64,000 bases of DNA from Kaistia granuli DSM 23481 (GCF_000380505.1 NZ_AQYH01000005.1:124001-188000), one strand, 5' to 3'. Shown: positions 41,605-51,837, counted from the stretch's first letter. Translations and numbers: made by a program. Notes: generated by a model not told the origin, from the letters alone.

Positions 41605-42387
41605 ATGCCGCAAGCAAGAACAATGGAACTGCCCGAGACCGACATGCCAACGCCCATCTTCAAGACGCCGAACCATCCCAAGCGCGCCATGGTGCTCGCC
41701 GCCGGCATCGGCAAGCGCATGCGGCCCGTCACGGCGACGGTCCCGAAGCCGCTGATCGAGATCGCTGGCCGTTCGCTGGTAGACCACGCGCTCGACCGTC
41801 TGGCCCATGCCGGCGTCGAGCAGGCCGTCGTCAACGTGCACTATCTCGCCGATCTCGTCGAAACCCATGTGAAGAAGCGCAAGACCCCGAAGGTCGTCGT
41901 CTCCGACGAGCGCGGCGGCCTGCTGGAGACCGGTGGCGGCATCACCAAGGCGCTGCCTTTGCTCGGTGACGCGCCCTTCTACGTCATGAATTCGGACTCG
42001 TTCTGGATCGAGGGGCCCCGTCCCAATCTCGACTGGCTCGCCCGCGCCTGGGACGACGAACAGATGGACGCCGTGCTGATGCTGGCGCCGACCGTCTCGG
42101 CGATCGGATATCCGGGCCCCGGCGACTTCATCATGGACAAGGACGGTCGCCTCGCCCGTCGCGTCGAGCGGACCGTCGCGCCCTTCGTCTATTCGGGCAC
42201 GGCGATCCTGTCGCCGCGCCTGTTCGCCGACGCGCCGGAAGGCTCGTTCTCGCTCAACGTCCTGTTCGACCGGGCGATCGAGAACGGCCGCCTGTTCGGT
42301 GTCCGCATGGACGGCACCTGGCTGCATGTCGGCACGCCGGAGGCCATTCGCGAGGCCGAGATGTCGGTGTCGGAAAGCGCAGCCTGA
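41605..42387 (+). CDS. murU: N-acetylmuramate alpha-1-phosphate uridylyltransferase-like (MurU)
   Basis: 260-aa sugar-phosphate nucleotidyltransferase. The N-terminal signature LAAGIGKRMRPVTATVPKPL gives the nucleotide-binding loop, and the Asp in NSDSFW is the metal site. Beside an AmgK-like kinase, it most likely makes UDP-MurNAc from MurNAc-1-P, bypassing de novo synthesis and fosfomycin-sensitive MurA. Start is uncertain between ATGs at 41605, 41623 and 41644; the family core starts only at about residue 27 of the longest form. addB follows after 6 bp. Confidence 0.85.
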   Translation: MPQARTMELPETDMPTPIFKTPNHPKRAMVLAAGIGKRMRPVTATVPKPLIEIAGRSLVDHALDRLAHAGVEQAVVNVHYLADLVETHVKKRKTPKVVVSDERGGLLETGGGITKALPLLGDAPFYVMNSDSFWIEGPRPNLDWLARAWDDEQMDAVLMLAPTVSAIGYPGPGDFIMDKDGRLARRVERTVAPFVYSGTAILSPRLFADAPEGSFSLNVLFDRAIENGRLFGVRMDGTWLHVGTPEAIREAEMSVSESAA

Positions 42388-42393
42388 GGAAAG

Positions 42394-45300
42394 ATGGCCA
42401 GGTCCAACCCGCGCGTCTTCACCATCCCGCCGGGTACGCCTTTCCTGACGACCCTCGTCGAAGCGCTGTTTTCCGGCCGCTTCGGCGCCTTTCCGAATCC
42501 GGCTAAGGATCCGCTGGCGCTCGCCGACATCACCATCCTGGTGCCGACGCGGCGCGCCGCGCGCTCGCTGCATGCCGAGATCCTGGCCCGGCTCGGCGGC
42601 GAGGCCGCCATCCTGCCGGCGATCCGGCCGATCGGCGACGTCGATGAGGAAGACCAGATCCTCGAGAGCGTGGCCGACGATCCGGCCGACCGCCTGGTCC
42701 TGCCCGAGGCGATCTCGCGGCTCGACCGCCTGCTGGTGCTGACCCGGCTGACGCTGGCCTGGGGCAGGGCGGTGCGGCGCGAGCTTCTCGCGCTCGACGA
42801 GAGCGATCCGCTGCTGGTTCCCGCCTCCGCCGCCGATGCCTTCCATCTCGCCGGCGACCTCGCCCGCCTGATTGACGACATCGAGACGACCGGCATCGCC
42901 TGGGACCGGCTGGAGACGCTGGTTCCCGACGATCTCGCCCGCTACTGGCAGATCTCGCTCGATTTCCTGCGCATCGTCGGTGAGCAGTGGCCGGCCTTCC
43001 TTCGGGAACGCAGCCTGGCCGACCCGTCGGTGCGCCGCGACCACCTGATCCGGGAGGCGGCGAAACGCCTGGCCGGCTCGCCGCCGCGCGGGCTGGTGAT
43101 CGCCGCCGGATCAACCGGTTCGATCCCCGCGGTCGCCGAACTCCTCTCCGTGGTGGCGCATCTGCCGAACGGCGCCGTCGTGCTGCCGGGCATCGACACG
43201 CTGCTCGACGATACTGGATGGATGGCAATCGGCGGCGTGGCGAGCCCGGCTCGCTCGGCGCCGGGCCACCCGCAATACGGCCTGAAGCAGCTGATCGAGA
43301 CGATCGCCATCGAGCGGGCCGAGATCGCGACGATCGGAACCATGTCGCCCGACATCGCCGAGCGCGTGCGGCTGCTCTCGGAAGCGATGCGCCCGGCCGA
43401 GACGACCGAGAACTGGGCCGTGGCGCCACCGGTCGCCGCCGCCGCGATCGGCGATGTCGCGCTGGTGGTGGCGCGCACCGAGCAGGAAGAGGCGGTGGCG
43501 ATCGCGCTCGCCATGCGCGAGACGATCCAGCAGCCGGGCCGGACGGCGGCGCTGGTGACGCCGGATCGGCGCCTCGCCGGCCGCGTCGCCATCGAGCTCG
43601 GCCGTTTCGGCCTCTCGGTCGACGATTCCGCCGGCCGCCCGCTGATGACGTCGCCGCCGGGAACGCTCGCCCGCCTGCTGGTCGCCGCGGCGCGATCGGA
43701 TGGTGCGCCGCCCGATCTGCTGGCGCTGGCCAAGCACCCGCTCGCCTCGTTCGGCCTTGGCCGCCCGGCCTGTCGCGCCGCCATCGACATTCTGGATCTC
43801 GTGCTGTTTCGCGGCACCCTGCTTTCCGACGGTCTCGAAGGGCTGGTGGAGGCGCTCGATATTGCCGAGCGCGACCTGCCGGAAGCCCGCTATGCGCCAC
43901 CGGCGGTGAAGCGGCTCAGCCCGGCAGACTGGCAGGCGGGACGCGAGCTCGCCACCCGCATGGTGGCGGCGCTCGAACCGCTTAGCCGACTCATGGACGG
44001 TATCAAAGCCTCCGACGCGGCCGCCTTGACCACGGCCGTCGTTGCCGCGCTGAAGCAGGTAGCGGCCAAGGAGGACGGCACGGACGAGGTGCTTTGGGCC
44101 GACGAGGCGGGGCAGGCGCTGGCGACGCTGCTGGCCGGCCTGATGAGCCCGGACGCCGCCGCGCTGGTGATGGCAGGCTACGAATATCCGGGCTTCCTCG
44201 ATGCGACCATGGCCGGCGTCGGCGTCCCGGCCCGGCCGGGCTCGGATCCGCGGCTGTTCATCTGGGGCACGCTGGAAGCGCGATTGCAGACGGTCGACCT
44301 GATGGTGCTCGGCGGTCTCGATGAAGGCGTCTGGCCGTCGGAGACGCGCACCGATCCGTGGCTATCGCGGTCGATGCGGGCCGAGCTCGGCCTGGAGGCG
44401 CCGGAGCGCAAGCTTGGCCAGTCGGCGCATGACTTCGTCAGCGCCTTGTCAGCCGGCAAAGTCGTCGTCACTCGGGCGGAGCGGCGCGGCGGCACGCCGA
44501 CGGTGGCGGCGCGCTGGCTGCAGCGGCTGCAGGCGCGGCTCGGCAAGGACGAGGCGAAGGCGCTCGCCGCGCGGGGGACGCGCTATCTCGACTGGGCCCG
44601 CGCGCTGGATCATGCGGCGCAGCCGGTTCCGATCCGCCGGCCCGAACCGCGGCCGCCGGTCGCGGCGCGGCCGCGCCGCCTCTCGGTGACCGAGATCGAG
44701 ACGCTGATCCGCGATCCCTACGCGGTCTATGCGAGGCGGGTGCTGAAGCTCGACCCGCTCGATCCGATCGGCGTCGTGCCAGACGTGGCCTTGCGCGGCA
44801 CGCTGATCCACGAGGCGCTTGGTGATTTTATCCAGGCCTGGAAGGGCCCGTTCGACGCGACGGCGCTGACGGAGCTCATGGTCATCGGACGCCGCGTCTT
44901 CGCCCGCATCGAGCCTTTCCCGGCGGTCTATGCCTTGTGGTGGCCCCGCTTCGTGGCGATTGCCGACTGGTTCGTCGGCTGGGAGGCGAGCCGGGCGGAG
45001 ATCGGCCGTCGCCTTGCCGAGATCGGCGGGGCCTGGCCGTTCAACGCGCCGGCGGGCGAGTTCAAGCTCACCGGCCGCGCCGATCGCATCGATCTTCGCC
45101 AGGACGGCAGGCTGGAGATCCTCGATTTCAAGACCGGCTCGCCGCCGAGCGCCCGGCAGCTCTCGACCGGCCTCGCGCCGCAGTTGGCGCTTGAAGTCGC
45201 GATGGCGCGTGGCGGCGGGTTCGAGGCGGTGCCGGCCGGCGTTTCCGTGTCCGTCCTCGGTTGGGTCGGCCTCGGCAAGGTCGGCAAGGGTGATCCGTTC

Positions 45301-45513
45301 TCCTCGGCCGTCACCAAGGACAAGACGGCGGACGAGCTGGGCGACGAGGCAGCCAAGCGGCTGGCCGAACTGATCGCCGCCTTCGACGACGAGAAGCGGG
45401 CTTATGTTTCGCGAGCCCGGCCGATGTTCGAGACGCGCTACGAGAGCCCCTACGATCATCTCGCCCGCATCCGCGAATGGTCGCTCAGCGATGGCGAGGA
45501 TACGGGCGAATGA
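42394..45513 (+). CDS. addB: double-strand break repair protein AddB
   Basis: 1039-aa alphaproteobacterial AddB, partner of AddA in RecBCD-like end resection. It has an inactivated helicase-like N-terminal half and a C-terminal PD-(D/E)xK nuclease domain visible as GRADRIDLRQDGRLEILDFKTG (Asp, Glu-x-Leu-Asp-x-Lys) near residues 900-920. In this lineage AddB lacks the Fe-S cysteines of Firmicutes AddB, and none are apparent here. The stop overlaps the addA ATG. Confidence 0.93.
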   Translation: MARSNPRVFTIPPGTPFLTTLVEALFSGRFGAFPNPAKDPLALADITILVPTRRAARSLHAEILARLGGEAAILPAIRPIGDVDEEDQILESVADDPADRLVLPEAISRLDRLLVLTRLTLAWGRAVRRELLALDESDPLLVPASAADAFHLAGDLARLIDDIETTGIAWDRLETLVPDDLARYWQISLDFLRIVGEQWPAFLRERSLADPSVRRDHLIREAAKRLAGSPPRGLVIAAGSTGSIPAVAELLSVVAHLPNGAVVLPGIDTLLDDTGWMAIGGVASPARSAPGHPQYGLKQLIETIAIERAEIATIGTMSPDIAERVRLLSEAMRPAETTENWAVAPPVAAAAIGDVALVVARTEQEEAVAIALAMRETIQQPGRTAALVTPDRRLAGRVAIELGRFGLSVDDSAGRPLMTSPPGTLARLLVAAARSDGAPPDLLALAKHPLASFGLGRPACRAAIDILDLVLFRGTLLSDGLEGLVEALDIAERDLPEARYAPPAVKRLSPADWQAGRELATRMVAALEPLSRLMDGIKASDAAALTTAVVAALKQVAAKEDGTDEVLWADEAGQALATLLAGLMSPDAAALVMAGYEYPGFLDATMAGVGVPARPGSDPRLFIWGTLEARLQTVDLMVLGGLDEGVWPSETRTDPWLSRSMRAELGLEAPERKLGQSAHDFVSALSAGKVVVTRAERRGGTPTVAARWLQRLQARLGKDEAKALAARGTRYLDWARALDHAAQPVPIRRPEPRPPVAARPRRLSVTEIETLIRDPYAVYARRVLKLDPLDPIGVVPDVALRGTLIHEALGDFIQAWKGPFDATALTELMVIGRRVFARIEPFPAVYALWWPRFVAIADWFVGWEASRAEIGRRLAEIGGAWPFNAPAGEFKLTGRADRIDLRQDGRLEILDFKTGSPPSARQLSTGLAPQLALEVAMARGGGFEAVPAGVSVSVLGWVGLGKVGKGDPFSSAVTKDKTADELGDEAAKRLAELIAAFDDEKRAYVSRARPMFETRYESPYDHLARIREWSLSDGEDTGE

Positions 45514-48500
45514 GCGGCGTGATCTCGGTCGACGACAAGACGAAGGATACGCAGGCGCGGGCGACCGATCCCGAGGCCTCGGCCTGGGTGTCGGCCAATG
45601 CCGGCTCCGGCAAGACCTATGTTCTGGCGCGCCGCGTCATCCGTCTGCTGCTCGCCGGCGCCGATCCGGCCTCGATCCTCTGCCTGACCTTCACCAAGGC
45701 GGCGGCAGCCGAGATGTCCGGCCGCGTGTTCGAGATCCTGGCCGGCTGGACGACGCTGCCGGATCCGGAGCTCGCCGCGATCCTCGCTGATTATCAGGGC
45801 GCGCCGGCGACACCGACCCATCTCGTCAGCGCCCGCCGCCTGTTCGCGCGCGCGCTGGAAACGCCGGGCGGGCTGAAGATCCAGACCATCCACGCCTTTT
45901 GCGAGCGGCTGCTGCACCAGTTCCCGTTCGAGGCGAACGTCGCCGGCAGCTTCGAGGTGCTCGACGATCGCGGCGCGTCGGTGCTGACGGCCGAGGCGCA
46001 GCGTTCCGTCATCGCCAGAGCGGCGGCGGAGGCCGATACGGCGCTCGGCCGGGCCTTCGCCGTGGTGCTCGACGCGGCGAGCGATCAGGGTATCGAGGCG
46101 GCGCTGGCGGCGCTGGTCGCCTCGCGCGACGCGGTGCGCGAATTCATCGTCGGTGCCGGCGATCTCACCAGCGGCCTGCGCGACCTGCGCCATGCGCTCG
46201 GCCTTGCCTTCGGCGAGACGGCGGAGAGCCTGCGTGACCGGCTGGCTTCCGAAATCCCGTTCGACGACGACGATCTGCGCCGGCTGGTCGACCGGCTTTC
46301 GGCGAGCGGCGCCAACGACAAGAAGAGCGCCGCCCGGCTGGCGCCGATCCTGTCGGCCGAGACGCAGGAGGGCAGGGCGGCCGCCTGGCTCGCCTATTGG
46401 ATGACCAGCGACGGCGGCAAGCTCAGGGCGACTTCGAGCCTCGCCGCCAAGTCGGTCCGCGACGGCTGGCCGGGCTTCGAGGAAGCGCTGGAAGCCGAAC
46501 GCGAGCGCATCGACTATCTGCTCGACCGCATCGCCTCCGCCGAGGCCTATGCCGTGACGAGCGCCCTGCTGACGCTCGGCGACGCCGTGATCGGCGAATA
46601 TGAGCGGGCCAAGCAGGTGCGCGGCGCCCTCGATTTCCAGGATCTCGTCGTCAAGACGGCCAATCTTCTGTCGCGCGCCGATGCGGCCGCCTGGGTCCAC
46701 TACAAGCTGGACCGCGGCCTCGACCACATCCTCGTCGACGAGGCGCAGGATACCAGCCCGCGCCAGTGGCAGGTGATCGAGCGGCTGGCCGGCGAGTTCT
46801 TCTCCGGCCAGAGCGCGCGCGACGTGACGCGCACCTTCTTCGCCGTCGGCGACGAGAAGCAGTCGATCTATTCGTTCCAGGGCGCTGTTCCGGCCTGGTT
46901 CGCCCGCCAGCGCGAGACGATCTCGGCGCGGGCCGAGCAGGCGAAAGCCCGTTGGCACAATCTCGAGCTGACGCTTTCCTTCCGTTCGACGCCGGACGTG
47001 CTCGCCGCCGTCGATCGCATCTTCGAGCCGGAAGACGCCCATGCCGGCCTGACGCAGGCACGGTCGCCGACCGTTCACGCGGCGGCGCGGCGGCTCGATC
47101 CCGGCCGCGTCACCTATTGGCCGCCGATCGAGGCCGACAAGGCTCCGGTGCCGGAGGACTGGCATACGCCGCTCGACCATCTCGACGCCAAGAGCCCGGA
47201 AGTCCGGCTGGCGGAGCGCATCGCCGGCACGGTCGCCGCCTGGAAGCGGGACAAGGCCACGATCGCCGCCACCGGCAAGCCGATCCGCGAGGGCGGCATC
47301 CTGGTGCTGACACGCAAGCGCGGTCCGCAGACCGACGCGATCAACCGCGCCCTCAAGGCGGCGGGACTGTCGGTCGCCGGCGCCGACCGGCTGGCGCTGA
47401 CGAGCCACATCGCCGTGCTCGACCTGATGGCGCTCGCCGACATCCTGCTGCAGCCGCGCGACGACCTGGCGCTGGCGGCGCTGCTGAAGAGCCCGCTCGT
47501 CGGCCTCACCGAGGAGCAGCTGTTCGAGCTGGCGCATCCGCGCGGCGGCTCGCTCTGGTATGCGCTCGATCGCTCGACGGATGAGGCGGCGATGCGGGCG
47601 GCGGCACAGCTGAAGACCTGGCGTGTCCGCGCCGAGCATATGAGCCCCTATGCCTTCTTCGCCCGCATCCTCGGGCCGGATGGCGGCCGCCGGCGACTGC
47701 TGGCGCGGCTGGGGCCGGAGGCGGACGACGTGCTCGACGAGTTCCTGGCGCAGGCGCTGGCGCATGAGCAGGCCTCCGTGCCGTCGCTGCAGGGCTTTGT
47801 CGGCTGGATGCGGGAAGCAGCGACGCAGATCAAGCGCGATGCCGACCTCGCCCGCGACGAGATCCGCGTCATGACGGTGCATGGCGCCAAGGGGCTCGAG
47901 GCCGATATCGTCTTCCTGGTCGATACCGGTTCGAAGCCCGTGCATGCGAGCCATGATCCGAAGATCGTGGCGCTGACGGATGATCCAGACGATGCCGATG
48001 GCGCGCCGCTGGTCTGGGTCGCTCCGGGCGCGCGAAAACCGCATGTTGTCGAGGCGGCGATCGATACGCTCAGGGAAAAGGCGCGCGAGGAATATCGCCG
48101 GCTGCTCTATGTCGGGCTGACACGGGCGCGCGATCACCTGATCGTCTGCGGCACGATGAAGGCGAATACCGGTTCGGACCGGCTCTGGCACGAACTGGTC
48201 GGTGATGCGCTCGGCAGCGAGGGTCGGCCGGTGCCGGTCGACCTGCCGACCGAGAGTTTCGACAGCCTCGAATGGCGGCAGGACTGGAGCCGCGCCGCAG
48301 CGCCGGCGCGGGCCGAGGCCGCGAGCGACGGCGCCCGCGTGATCGCCGCGCCGGAACCCTGGATGCTGCTGCCGCCGCCGGCCGTACCGCCGGTGCCGAG
48401 ACGGCTGACGCCGTCGGCGGCGGTCGGCTTTGCCGAAGCCGAGCCTGCCTTCCCGCCGGTGACGGCGCTCGACGCCCGGCTCGATCCGGCGGCCCTGAGC

Positions 48501-49019
48501 GCGCTCGACCGCGGCCGCGTCATCCATCGCCTGCTGCAGGCGCTGCCCGATCATGCCGCCGAGGCGCGCGCCGGTATCGCGGCGCGCTATCTGGAGGTGA
48601 TCGGCAAGGACTGGAGCGAAGCGGAACGGCAGGGGCTGCTCGACCGGATCCTGCCGATCCTCGACGATGAAACCTTCGCCGACCTGTTCGGCCCCTCGAG
48701 CCGGGCCGAGGTGCCGATCGCCGGCCAGATCGAGACGCGGAGCGGACCGGCCTCGGTTTCCGGCCGGATCGACCGGCTCGTCGTGCTGCCAGACCGGGTC
48801 ATCATCGTCGACTACAAGACCAACCGGCCGGCGCCGCGCACGCTCGACGAGGTGCCCGATGCGCATCTCGCCCAGCTGGCGCTCTATCGCGCCCTGCTGT
48901 CGCGGCTCTATGCCGACCGGCCGATCGAGACGGCGCTGCTCTGGACGGAGCTGCCGCTGTTGATGGCGATCCCGTCGGAGTTGCTCGATAGTCGCATGGC
49001 TGCCATTACCGCGGCGTGA
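45510..49019 (+). CDS. addA: double-strand break repair helicase AddA
   Basis: 1169-aa UvrD-like helicase-nuclease. Start ATG 45510 overlaps the addB stop (ATGA). Motifs: Walker A ANAGSGKTYVL (about 29-39), motif Ia LTFTKAAAAEM, Walker B VDEAQDTSPRQW, motif III VGDEKQSIYSFQGA, motif V TVHGAKGLEADIV, and a C-terminal RecB-type nuclease with VIIVDYKTNRPAP. Works with AddB on Chi-regulated recombination. Confidence 0.96.
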   Translation: MSGVISVDDKTKDTQARATDPEASAWVSANAGSGKTYVLARRVIRLLLAGADPASILCLTFTKAAAAEMSGRVFEILAGWTTLPDPELAAILADYQGAPATPTHLVSARRLFARALETPGGLKIQTIHAFCERLLHQFPFEANVAGSFEVLDDRGASVLTAEAQRSVIARAAAEADTALGRAFAVVLDAASDQGIEAALAALVASRDAVREFIVGAGDLTSGLRDLRHALGLAFGETAESLRDRLASEIPFDDDDLRRLVDRLSASGANDKKSAARLAPILSAETQEGRAAAWLAYWMTSDGGKLRATSSLAAKSVRDGWPGFEEALEAERERIDYLLDRIASAEAYAVTSALLTLGDAVIGEYERAKQVRGALDFQDLVVKTANLLSRADAAAWVHYKLDRGLDHILVDEAQDTSPRQWQVIERLAGEFFSGQSARDVTRTFFAVGDEKQSIYSFQGAVPAWFARQRETISARAEQAKARWHNLELTLSFRSTPDVLAAVDRIFEPEDAHAGLTQARSPTVHAAARRLDPGRVTYWPPIEADKAPVPEDWHTPLDHLDAKSPEVRLAERIAGTVAAWKRDKATIAATGKPIREGGILVLTRKRGPQTDAINRALKAAGLSVAGADRLALTSHIAVLDLMALADILLQPRDDLALAALLKSPLVGLTEEQLFELAHPRGGSLWYALDRSTDEAAMRAAAQLKTWRVRAEHMSPYAFFARILGPDGGRRRLLARLGPEADDVLDEFLAQALAHEQASVPSLQGFVGWMREAATQIKRDADLARDEIRVMTVHGAKGLEADIVFLVDTGSKPVHASHDPKIVALTDDPDDADGAPLVWVAPGARKPHVVEAAIDTLREKAREEYRRLLYVGLTRARDHLIVCGTMKANTGSDRLWHELVGDALGSEGRPVPVDLPTESFDSLEWRQDWSRAAAPARAEAASDGARVIAAPEPWMLLPPPAVPPVPRRLTPSAAVGFAEAEPAFPPVTALDARLDPAALSALDRGRVIHRLLQALPDHAAEARAGIAARYLEVIGKDWSEAERQGLLDRILPILDDETFADLFGPSSRAEVPIAGQIETRSGPASVSGRIDRLVVLPDRVIIVDYKTNRPAPRTLDEVPDAHLAQLALYRALLSRLYADRPIETALLWTELPLLMAIPSELLDSRMAAITAA

Positions 49020-49031
49020 AACCCGTTTGCC

Positions 49032-49060
49032 TTGACCGGGATGGGGCGGGTTCCTACCTT
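49032..49060 (+). promoter_or_regulatory. candidate promoter of trxA
   Basis: TTGACC (49032-49037) and TACCTT (49055-49060) with a 17-nt spacer lie in the 76-bp addA-trxA gap, so trxA probably has its own promoter besides read-through from the divL-addA operon. Confidence 0.4.
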
Positions 49061-49095
49061 AGAACCACTCTCTCCCATCCTTTTTGAGGCTTGCC

Positions 49096-49416
49096 ATGGC
49101 GACTGCCAAAGTAACGGATAGTTCCTTCGACGCCGACGTTCTGGGGGCATCCGGCCCGGTTGTCGTCGATTTCTGGGCGGAATGGTGCGGTCCCTGCCGC
49201 ATGATCGCGCCCGCGCTCGAGGAAATTCAGACGGAGATGGAAGGCAAGGTGACGATCGCCAAGCTGAACATCGACGAGAATCCCGACATCGCGGTTCGCT
49301 ACGGCGTGCGTTCGATCCCGACGCTGATCCTGTTCAAGGACGGTGAGCCGACCTCGATCCAGGTTGGCGCCGCGCCGAAGAGCCGGCTGGCCGAATGGAT
49401 CAAGGGCGCGATCTGA
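49096..49416 (+). CDS. trxA: thioredoxin 1
   Basis: 106-aa thiol-disulfide reductant. The active site WCGPC is at residues 30-34 and the cis-proline region is [14 protein letters not shown] 49096 is chosen because GAGG lies 6 nt upstream; an in-frame TTG at 49084 adds four unlikely residues. It is the last gene of the plus-strand block and is followed by a terminator. Confidence 0.97.
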   Translation: MATAKVTDSSFDADVLGASGPVVVDFWAEWCGPCRMIAPALEEIQTEMEGKVTIAKLNIDENPDIAVRYGVRSIPTLILFKDGEPTSIQVGAAPKSRLAEWIKGAI

Positions 49417-49436
49417 TCGCTCTACCATCGACGTCG

Positions 49437-49464
49437 AACGGGGCCCTCGCGGCCCCGTTTTCTT
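49437..49464. terminator. Rho-independent terminator between trxA and folC
   Basis: AACGGGGCC-ctcgc-GGCCCCGTT is a perfect 9-bp stem followed by TTTTCTT on the plus strand. The genes are convergent (folC ends at 49498). The stem also has AA on its 5' side, so weak termination of folC transcripts is possible. Confidence 0.75.
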
Positions 49465-49497
49465 GTCCGGACGCCGGCTGACCGGCATCTTCCGTGT

Positions 49498-50817
49498 TCA
49501 GCGCGGCAGGGTTCCGTTGGCGGCGAGCACGGTGCCGCCGAGATAAAGCGACCCGCAGATCAGGATGCGCGGCGCGATGCCGGGCGGCAGCGCCTTGCGG
49601 ATCGCTGCCAGCGCCGCCTCGACGCCAGACGTGGCGCTTGACGCGATGCCGGCCGCTTCGGCGGCGGCAGCGAGCTCGAGCGGATCGCGCCCGGCGTTCG
49701 AACCCTCAATCGGCACGGTGTAGACATGCTGCGCCAGGCCGGCGAAGGGGCGGAAGAAGCCGACCGGGTCCTTGGTCACCAGCATGCCGGCGATCAGGTA
49801 GAGCGGCCGCGAGACTCGTTCCTCGAGATCGGCGACCGCCTCGGCGACGACAAGGCCAGCGCCCGGGTTGTGGCCGCCGTCGAGCCATATCTCGGATTCG
49901 GGCGGCGCCTGGTCGACCAGCCGGCCGCTGGTGAGCCGCTGCATCCGCGCCGGCCATTCGACGTTCTGCAGACCGGCCTCGATCGCCGCGACCGGCACGT
50001 CGAGGCTGGAGCGGCGCAGCGCCGCGATGGCGGCGCCGGCATTGACGAACTGGTGGCGCCCGGGCAGGCGCGGCGGCGGCAGATCGAGCAGCCCGTCCTC
50101 GTCCTGGTAGACGAGCCGGCCGCGCTCGGCATGCGCCACCCAGTCCTGGTTGCCGATGAACAGCGGCGCCCGGAGCTTCGCCGCGTCGCGCTCGATCACG
50201 TCGAGCACGATTGGTGTCTGCGGCGCGACGATGACGGGCCGGCCCTGCTTGATGATGCCGGACTTCTCGTGCGCGATGCCGTCGAGGGCGCTGCCGAAGA
50301 ACTTTTCGTGGTCGAGCGAGATGGGCGTGATCACGGCCACGTCCGGACGGTCGACGATGTTGGTGGCGTCATAGCGACCGCCCAGCCCGACCTCGAGCAG
50401 CGTCACGTCGGCCGGGTGATCGGCGAACAGCTTGAAGGCGGCGGCGGTGGTGATCTCGAAATGGGTGATCGGCGCGCCGTCATTCACCTTCTCGATGTCG
50501 AGCAGCGTGTCGACCAGCTCGTCCTCGTCGACGAAGCGGCCGCCACCTTTCTGGCCGATGCGGATGCGTTCGTGGAAACGCACCAGATGCGGCGAGGTGT
50601 AGACATGCACGGTGAGGCCGGCCGCCTCGATCATGGCGCGCAGGAAGGCGGTGGTCGAACCCTTGCCGTTGGTGCCGGCGACATGCAGCACCGGCCCCAG
50701 CTTGGTCTCCGGCGCGCCCAGCTTCGCCATCAGCGGCTTCAGCCGATCGAGCGAGAGGTCGATTTCCTTCGGGTGGAGCTGGAACAGGCGCTCCAGGATG
50801 ACGGTGCTGCGGTCCAT
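49498..50817 (-). CDS. folC: bifunctional folylpolyglutamate synthase / dihydrofolate synthase
   Basis: Mur-ligase-family enzyme adding glutamate to dihydropteroate and folates. The P-loop is AGTNGKGSTTAFLRA, followed by VYTSPHLVRFHERI; LLEVGLGGRYDATN supplies the metal-binding glutamate region. An ATG at 50817 gives 439 aa; a TTG at 50841 would add eight residues. Last gene of the trp-accD-folC minus-strand series, 99 bp after accD. Confidence 0.93.
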   Translation of the reverse strand: MDRSTVILERLFQLHPKEIDLSLDRLKPLMAKLGAPETKLGPVLHVAGTNGKGSTTAFLRAMIEAAGLTVHVYTSPHLVRFHERIRIGQKGGGRFVDEDELVDTLLDIEKVNDGAPITHFEITTAAAFKLFADHPADVTLLEVGLGGRYDATNIVDRPDVAVITPISLDHEKFFGSALDGIAHEKSGIIKQGRPVIVAPQTPIVLDVIERDAAKLRAPLFIGNQDWVAHAERGRLVYQDEDGLLDLPPPRLPGRHQFVNAGAAIAALRRSSLDVPVAAIEAGLQNVEWPARMQRLTSGRLVDQAPPESEIWLDGGHNPGAGLVVAEAVADLEERVSRPLYLIAGMLVTKDPVGFFRPFAGLAQHVYTVPIEGSNAGRDPLELAAAAEAAGIASSATSGVEAALAAIRKALPPGIAPRILICGSLYLGGTVLAANGTLPR

Positions 50818-50916
50818 GACGCGATCCCGTGGCGTGGCCAAAATCCACGCAAAGGCCGGCCGCGGCCCCTGGGACCGCCGACCGGTGGATTGATTGATGC
50901 GCAGGCCTGGCGGCGA

Positions 50917-51837
50917 TCAGGTCGCCAGGGCGACGTCCTTCGCGACGGGCGCCGCCGGAGCCTTGATGGCCTTGGCGGGTGCCTTCGCCGGCTGCGGGCC
51001 GAGCACGCCGCAGAGCCGGGCGATCGTCTCGCGGAGCTGGTGGCGGTGGACGACCAGGTCGACCATGCCGTGCTCGTTCAGGAATTCCGAGCGCTGGAAG
51101 CCGGCCGGCAGCTTCTCGCGGATCGTCTGCTCGATGACGCGCGGTCCGGCGAAGCCGATCAGCGCGCCGGGCTCGGCGATCTGGATGTCGCCCAGCATGG
51201 CGTAGGAGGCGGTGACGCCGCCCGTCGTCGGATTGGTCAAGACGACGATATAGGGCAGCTTCGCCTCGCGCAGCGCGATGACGCCGGCCGTGGTGCGGGG
51301 CAGCTGCATCAGCGACAGGATGCCTTCCTGCATGCGGGCGCCGCCGGAGGCGGCAAACATGACGAAGGGCTGCTTGCGCTTCAGCGCCGCTTCCATGCCG
51401 GCGATGACCGCTTCGCCGGCGGCCATGCCGAGCGAACCGCCCATGAAGTCGAAATCCTGCACGGCCGTGACCATCGGCACGCCCTCGACGGTGCCGGCGC
51501 CGACCAGGATGGCGTCCTGCAGGCCGGTTTTGGTGCGAGCGTCCTTCAGGCGGTCGGTATAGCGGCGCTCGTCGCGGAACTTCAGCGGGTCGATCGCGAC
51601 GTCGGGAACGGCGATCGACTCATACTTGCCGTCGTCGAAGAAATAGGAGAGGCGCTTCGGCGCGCTCATCCGCATGTGATAGCCCGAATTCGGGATCACG
51701 TAGTGATTGGCCTCGAGGTCGCGATGGAACACCATCTCGCCGGTCTCGGGGCATTTGATCCAGAGGTTCTCGGGAACCTCGCGCTTGTTCAAGAGGCTCT
51801 TGATCTTCGGACGAACGACGTCGTTGATCCAGTTCAT
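50917..51837 (-). CDS. accD: acetyl-CoA carboxylase carboxyltransferase subunit beta
   Basis: Beta subunit of the carboxyltransferase making malonyl-CoA. The 306-aa crotonase-fold domain is complete: [37 protein letters not shown] and [20 protein letters not shown]. The N-terminal zinc ribbon is degenerate: where E. coli has four cysteines, this protein keeps only one ([10 protein letters not shown]), and the second pair is replaced in [11 protein letters not shown]. The C-terminus is Ala/Lys-rich. It starts 14 bp after trpA. Confidence 0.95.
   Translation of the reverse strand: MNWINDVVRPKIKSLLNKREVPENLWIKCPETGEMVFHRDLEANHYVIPNSGYHMRMSAPKRLSYFFDDGKYESIAVPDVAIDPLKFRDERRYTDRLKDARTKTGLQDAILVGAGTVEGVPMVTAVQDFDFMGGSLGMAAGEAVIAGMEAALKRKQPFVMFAASGGARMQEGILSLMQLPRTTAGVIALREAKLPYIVVLTNPTTGGVTASYAMLGDIQIAEPGALIGFAGPRVIEQTIREKLPAGFQRSEFLNEHGMVDLVVHRHQLRETIARLCGVLGPQPAKAPAKAIKAPAAPVAKDVALAT

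Noticed and set aside
45456-48866. Long minus-strand open frame opposite addA
   Set aside because: Same antisense artefact; addA has all helicase and nuclease motifs in the plus frame, and the mirror translation has no family features.
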